This document shows, in pieces, positions 8,058 to 16,510 of a DNA stretch of 48,215 nt. Origin of the DNA: Bacillota bacterium (GTDB lineage: Bacteria > Bacillota > Desulfitobacteriia > Desulfitobacteriales > JAJXUE01); the NCBI GenBank assembly GCA_021783135.1, contig JAJXUE010000020.1, forward strand, positions 1 through 48,215. The letters run 5' to 3'. How positions within the stretch are numbered: the first letter of the stretch is position 1; the number at the start of each line of letters is the position of its first letter. The notes under the pieces were generated by a model. It ran no database searches and was not told where the DNA came from. It saw only the letters and a program-made list of their open reading frames with translations. The position numbers and the translations under genes are program-made.

Positions 8058-8666
8058 ATGGCGCAAACAAACAACTTGTCTTGGCATAGCGAGCTAGTAA
8101 CGCGGGTGGAACGGGAACAACTTCTGGGTCAACGGGGCAGAGTAGTTTGGTTTACCGGCCTGTCCGGCTCGGGCAAATCCAGCTTGGCGCATGCCTTAAA
8201 CGCGAAGTTACATGCGATGGGGCTGCTGGTCTATACCTTGGACGGTGATAACATCCGCCATGGCCTGAACAAAAACTTGGGATTTGCTGTAGCCGATCGC
8301 AATGAAAATATTCGCCGTATCGGCGAAGTTGCTAAGTTGATGGTTGACGCCGGTATTATAGTCTTGGCAACGTTTATTTCGCCGCTGCGCGCGGAGCGAG
8401 AAGGCTTGCGGCATATTTTGGCGCAAGACTTAATTGAAGTATTCGTGGATTGCCCCTTAGAAGTGTGTGAAAGCAGGGATCCGAAAGATTTATATAAAAA
8501 GGCCAGGGCAGGTGCAATTGCCGATTTTACGGGAATCAGTTCTCCCTATGAGGCACCGCTAAATGCCGACTTAGTTATTAATACGGCAGCAGCGCCACTG
8601 GAAGAATGTGTGGCAGAGCTGGTGGATTTTTTGCAAATCGCACCTACAGGAGAAAACCATGTTTAA
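8058..8666 (+). CDS. cysC: Adenylylsulfate (APS) kinase
   Basis: A 202-residue APS kinase with the P-loop GLSGSGKS at 34-41, the segment TLDGDNIRHGLNKNLGF, NENIRRIGEVAKLM, and FVDCPLEVCESRDPKDLYKKARAG. It phosphorylates APS to PAPS using ATP. It follows the decayed sulfhydrylase and overlaps the AprA-like gene by 8 bases. A separate APS kinase beside an APS reductase is curious, because the latter uses APS directly; the PAPS may serve sulfation or be a remnant of an alternative route. Confidence 0.93.
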   Translation: MAQTNNLSWHSELVTRVEREQLLGQRGRVVWFTGLSGSGKSSLAHALNAKLHAMGLLVYTLDGDNIRHGLNKNLGFAVADRNENIRRIGEVAKLMVDAGIIVLATFISPLRAEREGLRHILAQDLIEVFVDCPLEVCESRDPKDLYKKARAGAIADFTGISSPYEAPLNADLVINTAAAPLEECVAELVDFLQIAPTGENHV

Positions 8667-10383
8667 GAGTTCTAAGGAGTTTGGGTATTCTGAGGAGTTT
8701 GGGTATTCTGAGGAGTTTAAGGCGCAGGAACTGGAATGCGATATTCTGATTATCGGTGGCGGCACAGCGGGCTGCTTTAGTGCCCTGACAATCGCCGAAC
8801 AGTCGAAGGCCAAGGTCATAATCGCGGAAAAGGCCAATATTAAGCGCAGCGGCTGCTTGGCGGCAGGGGTAAATGCCCTGAATGCTTATATAACCCCGGG
8901 GGAAACGCCGGAATCGTATGTAGAGTACGTCAAACAGGATGCCGAGGGCATTGTGCGCCCAGATTTAGTTTATTCCATGGCGCAAAATCTCAATCGGGTA
9001 GCCCATAAACTCGAGGATTTGGGAGTGCCTTTTTTGAAGGATGCGGACGGCAACTACCTCTCCCGGGGCAAACACAGCGTCAAAATCAACGGCGAAAATA
9101 TTAAGCCCTTATTGGCCGCTGCTGTCGCCCCAAAAGGTGATATCAGAATTTTGAACCGGGTTAATATTTTTGATTATATTGTTAAGGCGGGGCGGGTTGT
9201 GGGCGCAGTGGGCTTTGCCTTAGATGCAAGTATAGTATACGTTATCTACGCTAAAGCCGTAATTTGTGCTACCGGCGGAGCGGCAGGTTTGTACAAACCG
9301 AATAACCCGGGCTTTTCACGCCACAAGATGTGGTATTGCCCCTTTAATACCGGTGCGGGTTATGCCATGGGGATTCGAGCCGGGGCAGAGATGACCAGCT
9401 TTGAAATGCGTTTTATTGCCTTGCGGTGTAAAGATACTATTGCCCCGACCGGAACAATCGCTCAGGGAGTGAAGGCCCCGCAGATAAATGCCGATGGCGT
9501 AAAGTATATGAATAATTATGCCAAGGCAACAACCCCTCACCGGCTGCATGCTACCGTTAGGGAAAATCAGTTGGGGCGCGGGCCGTGCTACCTACAAACT
9601 AAAGGCATAACAGCAGAACAAGAAGTGGATCTGTATAAGGCTTATTTAAACATGGCCCCGGCTCAAACTCTGCGCTGGCTGGAGCGAGGCACCGGACCAA
9701 GCACACAAAACGTAGAGATTGAGGGAACTGAGCCATATATCGTGGGCGGACACACAGGCAGTGGCTATTGGATTGACGCCCAACGTTTTACAACCCTTCC
9801 TGGTTTGTTGGCGGCAGGTGATGTGGCTGGAGGCAGCCCGAAAAAGTATGTGACAGGGTGCTTGGTCGAAGGAGAAATCGCCGCTAAATCCGCGCTGGCT
9901 GCGATGCAAGATCAAGCCTTACAATCCCTGCAAGAGGACGAAATTACGCAAATCGTAAGGAGAATAAATAGCTGCTTTAGGGGTCAAGCCAGCCCCTATA
10001 TGGTGGAAGTAATTGAGGGCGAAATGCAAAAGGTGATGGATGAGTATGCCGGGGGAATTGCCAGCGGGTACGCCTTCACTGTGGCCAAGCTTAAGATTGC
10101 CAAAACACGGCTGTCAGAATTAGAGCAACTTGCCTTAGCTTTAACGGTAAAAGACCGCCACGAATTGCTGGCACTGTTTGAGATTTTAGATAGGTTACAG
10201 GTGTGCCAAGTTGTAATTGCGCATTTAGCGGCAAGGCGTGAAACGCGTTGGCCTTGTTATCAGTCCAACTCCGATTATCCGGCGAAGGACGACGCCCATT
10301 GGTTGAAGTACGTGAATTCCCGCCAAGTAAATGGCCAAATTCAAATTATTTTACGTGATGTGGAGAAAGAGTATGAGCATTAG
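8659..10383 (+). CDS. aprA: APS reductase alpha subunit-like flavoprotein (AprA-like)
   Basis: A 574-residue FAD protein of the fumarate reductase/AprA family. The dinucleotide fold ILIIGGGTAGCFSAL lies near residue 30, and further family segments are KRSGCLAAGVNALNAY, RHKMWYCPFNTGAGYAMG and the C-terminal FAD motif LLAAGDVAGGSPKKYVTG. It reduces APS to sulfite and AMP with the AprB-like partner encoded next. I chose the ATG at 8659 because AGGAG precedes it by 6 bases; it overlaps cysC by 8 bases. The N-terminus has an 18-base tandem repeat. It is shorter than typical dissimilatory AprA. Without a dsr locus, and beside CysDN, an assimilatory role is likely. Confidence 0.87.
   Translation: MFKSSKEFGYSEEFGYSEEFKAQELECDILIIGGGTAGCFSALTIAEQSKAKVIIAEKANIKRSGCLAAGVNALNAYITPGETPESYVEYVKQDAEGIVRPDLVYSMAQNLNRVAHKLEDLGVPFLKDADGNYLSRGKHSVKINGENIKPLLAAAVAPKGDIRILNRVNIFDYIVKAGRVVGAVGFALDASIVYVIYAKAVICATGGAAGLYKPNNPGFSRHKMWYCPFNTGAGYAMGIRAGAEMTSFEMRFIALRCKDTIAPTGTIAQGVKAPQINADGVKYMNNYAKATTPHRLHATVRENQLGRGPCYLQTKGITAEQEVDLYKAYLNMAPAQTLRWLERGTGPSTQNVEIEGTEPYIVGGHTGSGYWIDAQRFTTLPGLLAAGDVAGGSPKKYVTGCLVEGEIAAKSALAAMQDQALQSLQEDEITQIVRRINSCFRGQASPYMVEVIEGEMQKVMDEYAGGIASGYAFTVAKLKIAKTRLSELEQLALALTVKDRHELLALFEILDRLQVCQVVIAHLAARRETRWPCYQSNSDYPAKDDAHWLKYVNSRQVNGQIQIILRDVEKEYEH
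8677..8718 (+). repeat. 18-bp in-frame tandem repeat at the start of aprA
   Basis: The unit GAGTTTGGGTATTCTGAG occurs twice head to tail and is followed by the first six bases of a third copy. It encodes EFGYSE-EFGYSE-EF, residues 7-20 of the protein, ahead of the FAD fold. Because the unit is a multiple of three, gain or loss of copies would only lengthen or shorten the N-terminal extension. Confidence 0.9.
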
Positions 10384-10687
10384 TATCAACTCTGAACAAT
10401 GCCGTGGCTGTCGTAATTGTACGGAGGTTTGTCCGGGTCATCTGCTTGCTATGGATGCAGAAGGGAAAGCATTTATTAAGTATCCAAAGGACTGTTGGGG
10501 GTGCACAGCCTGTCTCAAGGAATGCCCAGTTGGTGCCATCCGCTATTTCCTCGGCCCGGATATTGGCGGCAAGGCCATGTATGTTTATACAAATAAGACT
10601 AATGCTTGTCTCGAATGGCATTTTGTTACGCCTAACGCTGGGGAAAAGATTATATCAGTTAACCGGAGCGACGCGAATAAGTACTAA
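10373..10687 (+). CDS. aprB: APS reductase beta subunit-like ferredoxin (AprB-like)
   Basis: A 104-residue iron-sulfur protein with two [4Fe-4S] motifs: C10-X2-C13-X2-C16-X3-C20 (CRGCRNCTEVCPGH) and C41-X2-C44-X2-C47-X3-C51 (CWGCTACLKECPVGAIRYFL). The second motif's Trp and the following region match the AprB pattern, in which it feeds electrons to the FAD of AprA. The start at ATG 10373 overlaps the end of aprA by 11 bases. It is shorter than dissimilatory AprB (about 150 residues), having a reduced C-terminal tail. Confidence 0.85.
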   Translation: MSISINSEQCRGCRNCTEVCPGHLLAMDAEGKAFIKYPKDCWGCTACLKECPVGAIRYFLGPDIGGKAMYVYTNKTNACLEWHFVTPNAGEKIISVNRSDANKY

Positions 10688-10708
10688 AGCAAAAGCTAGG
10701 AGGCGCGT

Positions 10709-11509
10709 ATGGAACACTTAGATAGGTTAGAAGCACAAAGTATTTTTATCCTCAGGGAAGCTTATAAAAAATTTGGCAAATTGGGGATGCTTTGGTCCAT
10801 CGGTAAAGACTCGACAGTTTTATTGTGGCTAGCTAACAAGGCTTTTTTCGGACATTGCCCTTTTCCGTTGATTCACGTGGATACAACTTACAAAATTCCA
10901 GACATGATTGCCTATCGGGATCGTCTGGCTGCGGAAATGGGCTTAGAGCTGATTGTGCATAGAAATGAAACAGGCCTCGCGGAGGGCATGGGGCCTGAGC
11001 GGGGACGCTTAACGTGCTGCAAGGCTTTAAAGACCGAAGCTTTGCAGGAAGTCGTGCTCAAATATCAATTCGAGGGGCTTATCCTTGGCATCAGACGCGA
11101 CGAAGAAGGCTCTCGCTCTAAGGAGCGGGTATTTAGTGAAAGGACTAAAGATGCGGAATGGGACTATACCAACCAACCACCGGAATTTTGGGATCAATTT
11201 AAAACTGACTTTCCGAAAGGGAATCACATTCGGGTGCATCCGTTGTTGCATTGGAATGAACTGGACATTTGGGCTTACATCAAACGAGAAAATATACCTC
11301 TGATCGACTTGTACTTTGCGAAAGACGGCAAAAGGTATCGCAGTCTGGGTTGCTGGCCTTGCACTAAACCCATCGCTTCAAACGCGACAACTATCGATGC
11401 AATTATTAAGGAATTGGAAAATACCTCTGTGAGTGAACGGGCGGGCCGGATGCAAGACCAAGAGGATGCTTATGCGATGCAAAAGCTGCGCAAGGATGGT
11501 TACATGTAG
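10709..11509 (+). CDS. cysD: Sulfate adenylyltransferase small subunit (CysD)
   Basis: A 266-residue adenylyl-transferring ATP pyrophosphatase. The PP-loop is [13 protein letters not shown], near residue 28, and family segments [30 protein letters not shown] and [14 protein letters not shown] follow. With CysN it activates sulfate to APS. GGAGG precedes the ATG. It lies 21 bases after the AprB-like gene and 43 bases before cysN. The C-terminal Cys pair in GCWPC is conserved in the family. Confidence 0.95.
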   Translation: MEHLDRLEAQSIFILREAYKKFGKLGMLWSIGKDSTVLLWLANKAFFGHCPFPLIHVDTTYKIPDMIAYRDRLAAEMGLELIVHRNETGLAEGMGPERGRLTCCKALKTEALQEVVLKYQFEGLILGIRRDEEGSRSKERVFSERTKDAEWDYTNQPPEFWDQFKTDFPKGNHIRVHPLLHWNELDIWAYIKRENIPLIDLYFAKDGKRYRSLGCWPCTKPIASNATTIDAIIKELENTSVSERAGRMQDQEDAYAMQKLRKDGYM

Positions 11510-11552
11510 GGTAGAGGTGTTTGGTGAAAAAGAAAATTTGGGAGGAGACATA

Positions 11553-13283
11553 ATGACGGATAAACGCGATACCTTGAAAATTGTTGTAGTTGGCCACGTC
11601 GATCATGGTAAGTCTACCTTGATTGGCAGGCTGTTATATGATACTGAGTCTTTGCCGGAAGGAGCTATTGCCAAAGTAAAACGCATTTGCAAGGAGAAAG
11701 GAAAGTCCTTTGAATACGCCTACCTGTTAGATGCCTTTGAAGAAGAGCAAAAACAGGGGATTACGATCGATACTACTCAGATCCAGTTTTTTACCCAACA
11801 GCGCGATTATGTAATTATTGATGCTCCGGGCCATAAGGAATTTCTCAAAAATATGATTTCCGGTGCCGCTAATGCGGAGGCAGCTCTACTTATTATTGAT
11901 GCCCACGAAGGTATTCAAGAGCAATCAAAACGACACGGCTACATTTTGTCACTGCTAGGCATTAAACAGGTGGATGTGCTGGTTAACAAAATGGATTTAA
12001 TTGACTACTCACAAGCTAAATTTGACCAAATAAAAGCTGAGTTTAACAATTTTTTGAGCACCTTAAACGTACATCCACAGCAATACATCCCGGTTTCCGC
12101 TTTTTTAGGTGAAAACATCACCACTAACTCGGCTAAAATGGCGTGGTATACAGGTGAACCAGTTTTGCGTGCGCTGGATATGTTGCACAAGGAAAGGGGT
12201 TTGGCGGAAAAACCGCTGCGTTTGCCGATTCAAGACGTTTATAAATTCGATGACCGTCGCATCATTGCCGGGCGGCTTGAGACCGGATGCTTAAGCGTAG
12301 GTGACAAAATTTTGATCAGCCCTGGCGGTAAAACTACTACGGTCAAGACCATTGAGGCTTGGGTTGACCGGGATAAACAGGCTGCAGTCGAGGCAGGCCA
12401 GTCTGTAGGGATTACGGTTACCGATGAATTTTTCAATCAAAGAGGGGAATATATTTCGAGGGTGGCAAACCCTCCGCTGCAAGCTAAGCTGTTTAAAGCA
12501 AGTTTAGTTTGGCTAGGTAAGCACGATTTGCTCCAAAACCAGAAGTATAAACTAAAATTAACCACTCAAGAGGTGGAGTGTGAAATCTACGCCATAGAAA
12601 AGGTTGTCGATGCCGCCAGTTTAGATAGCAATGCTAATGTGCAGCGGGTAAAAATTAACGATGTCGCTGAGGTCATCATTAAAACCAAACAAGTGGTTTG
12701 TTTTGATGATTTCAGCGACAATCAAAGTACCGGTCGGTTTGTCTTGGTCGACGGCTATGACGTTAGTGGGGGAGGAATTATTACCGGTCTCTACACAGCT
12801 GCTAAAACCCCGGCAGCGGAAAACACAGAATTTGCTGATGCGCACAAGCCCGTAGCTCCTATCGCCAGACTTGCTGCCACTGCAGGCAAGCCGTTGGTAA
12901 GGCTGGAGCGCGAGCAAAGGTTACGGCAAAAAGGTCGGGTCATTTGGCTCACCGGGTCTGAGGAGGCCCAATTCAACCGCGCCGTTAGCCTGGAAAGAGA
13001 ACTGTTTGACCTCGAAAAGCAAGCCTATTATCTTGACAGACAAACAATACTTGACCAATTCCTGCGTGAGTCTACAGGTGACGACTGGATTGCCAAGCTT
13101 GCAGATATCGCCAAAATACTGTTGGATACTGGCTTAATCGTAATTTTGGCTTCTGGCACAGTTGAGCGGGATCAGCTCGAAAAGGCTAGGGCGATAATTG
13201 GTAAGCATGACTTTTTGGAAATCGATGCCGAAGCTGCGGGGGAAGTAGGTGAGTTGACCCAACTGACAGACGTTGCGGTTTAG
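11553..13283 (+). CDS. cysN: Sulfate adenylyltransferase GTPase subunit CysN with a degenerate APS kinase-like C-terminal domain
   Basis: A 576-residue protein. Residues ~1-435 are a CysN GTPase: G1 GHVDHGKS at 14-21, G3 DAPGHKEF, G4 NKMD, then two beta-barrel domains. It couples GTP hydrolysis to sulfate adenylylation by CysD. Residues ~445-576 align with APS kinase ([18 protein letters not shown] resembles the cysC product encoded upstream), but the P-loop is replaced by GSEEAQFN at 468-475, and the DGDNIRHGL and RDPK motifs are gone. The tail cannot bind ATP as a kinase does. It resembles in concept the inactive, allosteric APS kinase domain of fungal ATP sulfurylases. I start at ATG 11553 after GGGAGGAG. 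Confidence 0.9.
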   Translation: MTDKRDTLKIVVVGHVDHGKSTLIGRLLYDTESLPEGAIAKVKRICKEKGKSFEYAYLLDAFEEEQKQGITIDTTQIQFFTQQRDYVIIDAPGHKEFLKNMISGAANAEAALLIIDAHEGIQEQSKRHGYILSLLGIKQVDVLVNKMDLIDYSQAKFDQIKAEFNNFLSTLNVHPQQYIPVSAFLGENITTNSAKMAWYTGEPVLRALDMLHKERGLAEKPLRLPIQDVYKFDDRRIIAGRLETGCLSVGDKILISPGGKTTTVKTIEAWVDRDKQAAVEAGQSVGITVTDEFFNQRGEYISRVANPPLQAKLFKASLVWLGKHDLLQNQKYKLKLTTQEVECEIYAIEKVVDAASLDSNANVQRVKINDVAEVIIKTKQVVCFDDFSDNQSTGRFVLVDGYDVSGGGIITGLYTAAKTPAAENTEFADAHKPVAPIARLAATAGKPLVRLEREQRLRQKGRVIWLTGSEEAQFNRAVSLERELFDLEKQAYYLDRQTILDQFLRESTGDDWIAKLADIAKILLDTGLIVILASGTVERDQLEKARAIIGKHDFLEIDAEAAGEVGELTQLTDVAV

Positions 13284-13385
13284 AACCTTATCTAAGCCGC
13301 AACAAGTACCTTTTCTTATTCGGTACATAAAAATATATAGAGGTATTATTTACCAAATATATTGTACCGGGAAAGGGGTGAGTTA

Positions 13386-13595
13386 ATGGCTGAGGCTGAA
13401 ACTAAACCGACCGAGCTAAATAACACAGTTTTGACTAATCTTCTTTTGCTCACTATTACAGGGTTACTCATTATGATAGCGCTAGAGAACTTGGAAATAT
13501 TATCGCTGCTCGAAAAGTGCAAGGATAAGAAATGTCACAAACAGCATGAGCATCATCACCGGCGCGAAGTACGGGAGGCAGCACCTACAGAATAA
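13386..13595 (+). CDS. Small single-pass membrane protein with His-rich tail
   Basis: A 69-residue protein I do not recognise. Residues ~15-42 form one hydrophobic membrane helix (LTNLLLLTITGLLIMIALENL). They are followed by a short tail with two Cys and a cluster of His (CHKQHEHHHRRE), which could bind a metal. The ATG at 13386 follows AAGGGGTG. It stands alone about 100 bases downstream of cysN and ends just before a large inverted repeat. It could be co-transcribed with the sulfur genes, but nothing links it functionally. Confidence 0.6.
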   Translation: MAEAETKPTELNNTVLTNLLLLTITGLLIMIALENLEILSLLEKCKDKKCHKQHEHHHRREVREAAPTE

Positions 13596-13610
13596 TTTTT
13601 ACGAGCAAAA

Positions 13611-13660
13611 CCAACTAGTGCAGGCGTGTCTTTACTACAAGGCACGCCTGCACTAGTTGG
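13611..13660. terminator. Bidirectional terminator, perfect 18-bp inverted repeat
   Basis: Bases 13611-13628 and 13643-13660 are exact reverse complements, with a 14-base loop. The repeat sits between the end of the small membrane protein gene on the plus strand and the stop codon of the sigma-54 activator on the minus strand, which begins at 13661. T-rich sequence follows on the minus-strand side, so termination of the minus-strand operon is the better supported direction. Confidence 0.7.
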
Positions 13661-15085
13661 TTAGGTTAAACCGTATTTGTCTAATTTTTTATAGAGGCCT
13701 TGGCGTGAAATCCCTAAGAGATGGGCAGCGGCTACCTTATTGCCGCCACTCAGCGTTAGGGCTTTTACTATGGTTTCCTTTTCAGTCTTTTCCACGATAT
13801 TAAACAGAGTATTCGCGGTGGTATCACGCGGGAAGGATTGGTGCAAATTAAGTGGTGCATCAGGTGGCGTGTCAGTATAACTGCGCGAATTTCGGACACT
13901 ACTGACTAAGTAAAGGGGCAGGTGGTTGACCGTGATGACTTTAGCATCGATGATGTTGAAAACTCGCTCCATCACGTTTTCCAGTTCCCGAATGTTGCCT
14001 GGCCAGCTATATCCGGCAAAGATATCCATTACTTCAGGGTGAATCCCGGTTACGTTCAGGCCAAATTCACGATTGAATTTGTGCATAAAATAATCTACAA
14101 ATAAGCCTAAATCCATAATGCGTTCGCGCAGGGGGGGGAGGTGGAGGTTAATCACGTTTAGCCTATAATATAAATCCTCACGGAATTTACCGTCGATTAT
14201 AAGTTTTTCCAAGTTCAAGTTGGTAGCAGCCAAGATGCGTACATCTACTTTTTTTGATTGAGCTGAGCCAAGTGGTTCTATTTCCTTTTCCTGCAGTACG
14301 CGCAAGAGCTTGGCCTGCATCGCAACGGGCATGTCACCAATCTCGTCGAGAAAAATCGTTCCTTTATCTGCCAAGTCGAATTTACCGGCTTGGCCGCCTT
14401 TTTTGGCCCCGGTAAAAGCACCTTCAACGTATCCGAACAACTCAGACTCCAGTAGGCTCTCAGGTATGGCTGCACAATTAACCTTCACAAAGGGCCCGAA
14501 GCGACGGTTGCTGCTCATATGGACTGCGCGAGCTAGGACCTCCTTACCCGTGCCGCTTTCCCCAAGTATCAATACAGTAGAATTACGGTTGGCAATCTTA
14601 CGCACGGTCTCTTTCAACAGCAGGATTTGCTCGCTTTGGCCGATTATCTGCTCGATGTCATCCTTGATGCTTGCGGTTTTATATTGGCTCGGTTGGGGTG
14701 GGCGTTTAATGCTGCTTGCCTTTTGCACCAGTTCGTCCAGCATGGCTAAATCCTTAAACATCATTTTCCCGACTGCGCCGATAATGTTGCCGTCTCGGTC
14801 AAATATAGGTACCCTGCTAACGATGACCTGTTTGCCTTGAAAGTTAAAAGATCGACCAACTTCGTTTTTGCCCGATTTTAAAACCATGGGCAGACGAGAG
14901 AGTTTTGGATCTAAGTACGCATCAGAAACATGGCTACCAATCATTTCTGCAGGTTCTTTACCAAAAAGATCCGCATAAACTCGGTTCACCATGGTGATTA
15001 TCCCCTTTTTGTCTACCACAATTATACCTTCACAAGCGATATCCATTAATGTCCGTAACAGTTCACTTATTTCGGAAATGTCCAT
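13661..15085 (-). CDS. Sigma-54-dependent enhancer-binding activator with PAS domain
   Basis: A 474-residue NtrC-family activator. The N-terminus is a PAS sensor domain (IACEGIIVVDKKGIITMVNRVYADLFG). The AAA+ domain has Walker A GESGTGKE, the sigma-54-contacting GAFTGAKKGG loop and Walker B FLDEIGDM. The C-terminus is a Fis-type helix-turn-helix (NKVAAAHLLGISRQGLYKKL). I choose ATG 15085, which has GAGGT 8 bases upstream; a GTG at 15127 is an alternative without a clear ribosome site. It lies at the end of the fatty-acid oxidation operon, whose first gene has a sigma-54 promoter, so it very probably activates that operon in response to a ligand sensed by the PAS domain. Confidence 0.92.
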   Translation of the reverse strand: MDISEISELLRTLMDIACEGIIVVDKKGIITMVNRVYADLFGKEPAEMIGSHVSDAYLDPKLSRLPMVLKSGKNEVGRSFNFQGKQVIVSRVPIFDRDGNIIGAVGKMMFKDLAMLDELVQKASSIKRPPQPSQYKTASIKDDIEQIIGQSEQILLLKETVRKIANRNSTVLILGESGTGKEVLARAVHMSSNRRFGPFVKVNCAAIPESLLESELFGYVEGAFTGAKKGGQAGKFDLADKGTIFLDEIGDMPVAMQAKLLRVLQEKEIEPLGSAQSKKVDVRILAATNLNLEKLIIDGKFREDLYYRLNVINLHLPPLRERIMDLGLFVDYFMHKFNREFGLNVTGIHPEVMDIFAGYSWPGNIRELENVMERVFNIIDAKVITVNHLPLYLVSSVRNSRSYTDTPPDAPLNLHQSFPRDTTANTLFNIVEKTEKETIVKALTLSGGNKVAAAHLLGISRQGLYKKLDKYGLT

Positions 15086-15130
15086 GTCCACAACCTCATT
15101 GCCATTTGATGTATCCGCTCTAATCACAAG

Positions 15131-15168
15131 CTAAAAGGAGATGCACCGTTTGTCAACAAGTGCATCTC
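15131..15168 (-). terminator. Hairpin between thiolase and the activator gene
   Basis: Bases 15138-15146 and 15160-15168 form a 9-bp stem (GAGATGCAC with its complement). On the minus strand it is followed by CCTTTT, giving a rho-independent terminator shape. It lies between the thiolase stop and the activator start, so it may terminate the operon, or act as an attenuator if the activator is also read from upstream. Confidence 0.55.
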
Positions 15169-15174
15169 TATGGG

Positions 15175-15201
15175 CTATGTCAGACTCAAGGTATGACATA
15201 G
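15175..15201. promoter_or_regulatory. 8-bp inverted repeat upstream of the activator gene
   Basis: CTATGTCA at 15175-15182 and TGACATAG at 15194-15201 are perfect arms around 11 bases. The TGTC/GACA half-site cores resemble those in the two repeats upstream of the sigma-54 promoter near 23150, though with a different spacing (13 rather than 10). It may be an autoregulatory site for the activator. Confidence 0.3.
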
Positions 15202-15215
15202 GTGTTGCTATAGCT

Positions 15216-15244
15216 AGTATAATACAAATTTCCGTCCGCGTGAA
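15216..15244 (-). promoter_or_regulatory. Possible sigma-A promoter for the sigma-54 activator gene
   Basis: On the minus strand TTCACG (15244-15239) and TATACT (15221-15216) are separated by 17 bases. The -10 is good and the -35 matches four of six. It would allow activator synthesis independent of the sigma-54 operon promoter, reading through the hairpin at 15131-15168. Confidence 0.3.
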
Positions 15245-15290
15245 TACCTTACCATTTTTGACTTAAATTTCCTGCTTGTCGAGCAGATGT

Positions 15291-16478
15291 TTAGGCGAGG
15301 TTTTCTACCACCATCGCTACGCCCTGACCACCGCCGATACACAAGGTAGCCAGACCAAACTTTTCTTTGCTGGCTTGTAATTCGTGCAAAAGGGTGACTA
15401 AGATTCGAGTGCCGCTGGCACCAATCGGGTGACCTAGCGCTATGGCCCCGCCGTTAACATTGACTCGTTCATTGGGCAAGGACAGTTCTTTAGCCACAGC
15501 GATGGACTGCGAAGCAAAGGCTTCGTTAGCTTCAATTCGTCCCATATCGGCAACCCTTAACCCGGCAAGGCGCAGGGCTTTCTCGGAGGCCGGAACCGGG
15601 CCCATACCCATGATTTTCGGGTCAACTCCGCCGGAGGCATAAGAGCGAATTACGGCCATTGGTTTTAGGTTGAGCGCCTGGGCCCGTTCCAGACTAATTA
15701 GAGCTACAGCTCCAGCGCCGTCATTAAGCCCGGAGGCATTGCCGGCGGTAACAGTTCCACCTGGTTTGAACGCCGGTTTCAGCTCGGAGAGGCCTGCGAG
15801 GGAGGTATTCGCCCTAGGGTGTTCATCTGTGTCAAAGATTGTGGTGCCACTTTTACCTTTGGCTACTGCGACCGGAAGAATCTCAGCTTTAAATTTGCCG
15901 GCCACAATTGCGGCAGCGGCCTTTTGTTGGCTATTGAAAGCAAAAAAGTCTTGTTCTTCGCGCGTTATATGGTATTTTTCGGCGATATTCTCGGCTGTAA
16001 TACCCATATGAATATCGTTAAAGGCGCACCATAAGCCGTCTGTAATCATTTCATCAATCACGCTCTGATTGCCCATACGATAGCCGTTTCTCGCCTTATT
16101 TAATAAGTAGGGAGCAAGGCTCATGTTTTCCATGCCACCGGCAATTATGATGTCAGCATCACCGTTGGCAATAGCTTGGGCGCCCAAAGCTATAGTTCTT
16201 AGCCCTGAGCCGCATACCATATTGACGGTCCATGCCGGAACTTCAATCGGTAAGCCAGCTTTTACACCCACTTGACGGGCGGGATTTTGCCCTAACCCGG
16301 CCTGTAAAACATTGCCCAGAATTACTTCGTCGACATCTTCACTGCTGAGGCCGGCCCGCTTGACGGCTTCAGCCACGACCAAAGCACCTAAATCTACTGC
16401 CGAAACAGTGCTTAATGAACCGTTAAAGGTTCCCACCGGAGTCCGCACTGCGCTTACTATGGCAACTTCACGCATCAT
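15291..16478 (-). CDS. Acetyl-CoA acetyltransferase (thiolase)
   Basis: A 395-residue thiolase. The nucleophilic Cys is in [11 protein letters not shown] near residue 90, the His in [12 protein letters not shown], and the second catalytic Cys in LCIGGGQG near the C-terminus. It interconverts two acetyl-CoA and acetoacetyl-CoA, the last step of butyrate oxidation or first step of synthesis. The start is one of two adjacent ATGs at 16478/16475 after AAGGAG. It lies 33 bases after the Fe-S oxidoreductase gene in the same operon. The hydroxyacyl-CoA dehydrogenase and crotonase needed to connect it with the acyl-CoA dehydrogenase are not in this window. Confidence 0.94.
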   Translation of the reverse strand: MMREVAIVSAVRTPVGTFNGSLSTVSAVDLGALVVAEAVKRAGLSSEDVDEVILGNVLQAGLGQNPARQVGVKAGLPIEVPAWTVNMVCGSGLRTIALGAQAIANGDADIIIAGGMENMSLAPYLLNKARNGYRMGNQSVIDEMITDGLWCAFNDIHMGITAENIAEKYHITREEQDFFAFNSQQKAAAAIVAGKFKAEILPVAVAKGKSGTTIFDTDEHPRANTSLAGLSELKPAFKPGGTVTAGNASGLNDGAGAVALISLERAQALNLKPMAVIRSYASGGVDPKIMGMGPVPASEKALRLAGLRVADMGRIEANEAFASQSIAVAKELSLPNERVNVNGGAIALGHPIGASGTRILVTLLHELQASKEKFGLATLCIGGGQGVAMVVENLA

Positions 16479-16510
16479 TTTCACTCCTTTACCTAGCGTA
16501 CTTATCATAT

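Noticed and set aside
10373-10687. Dissimilatory sulfate reduction locus because of AprA and AprB homologues
   Set aside because: No dsrAB, qmoABC or sat of the dissimilatory type are present; CysD/CysN and the short AprB argue for assimilation.
15193-15208. TGACATAGGTGTTGCT on the plus strand, resembling a sigma-54 promoter
   Set aside because: The invariant GG of the -24 element is GA, and it points into the back of the convergent thiolase gene with no gene to drive.
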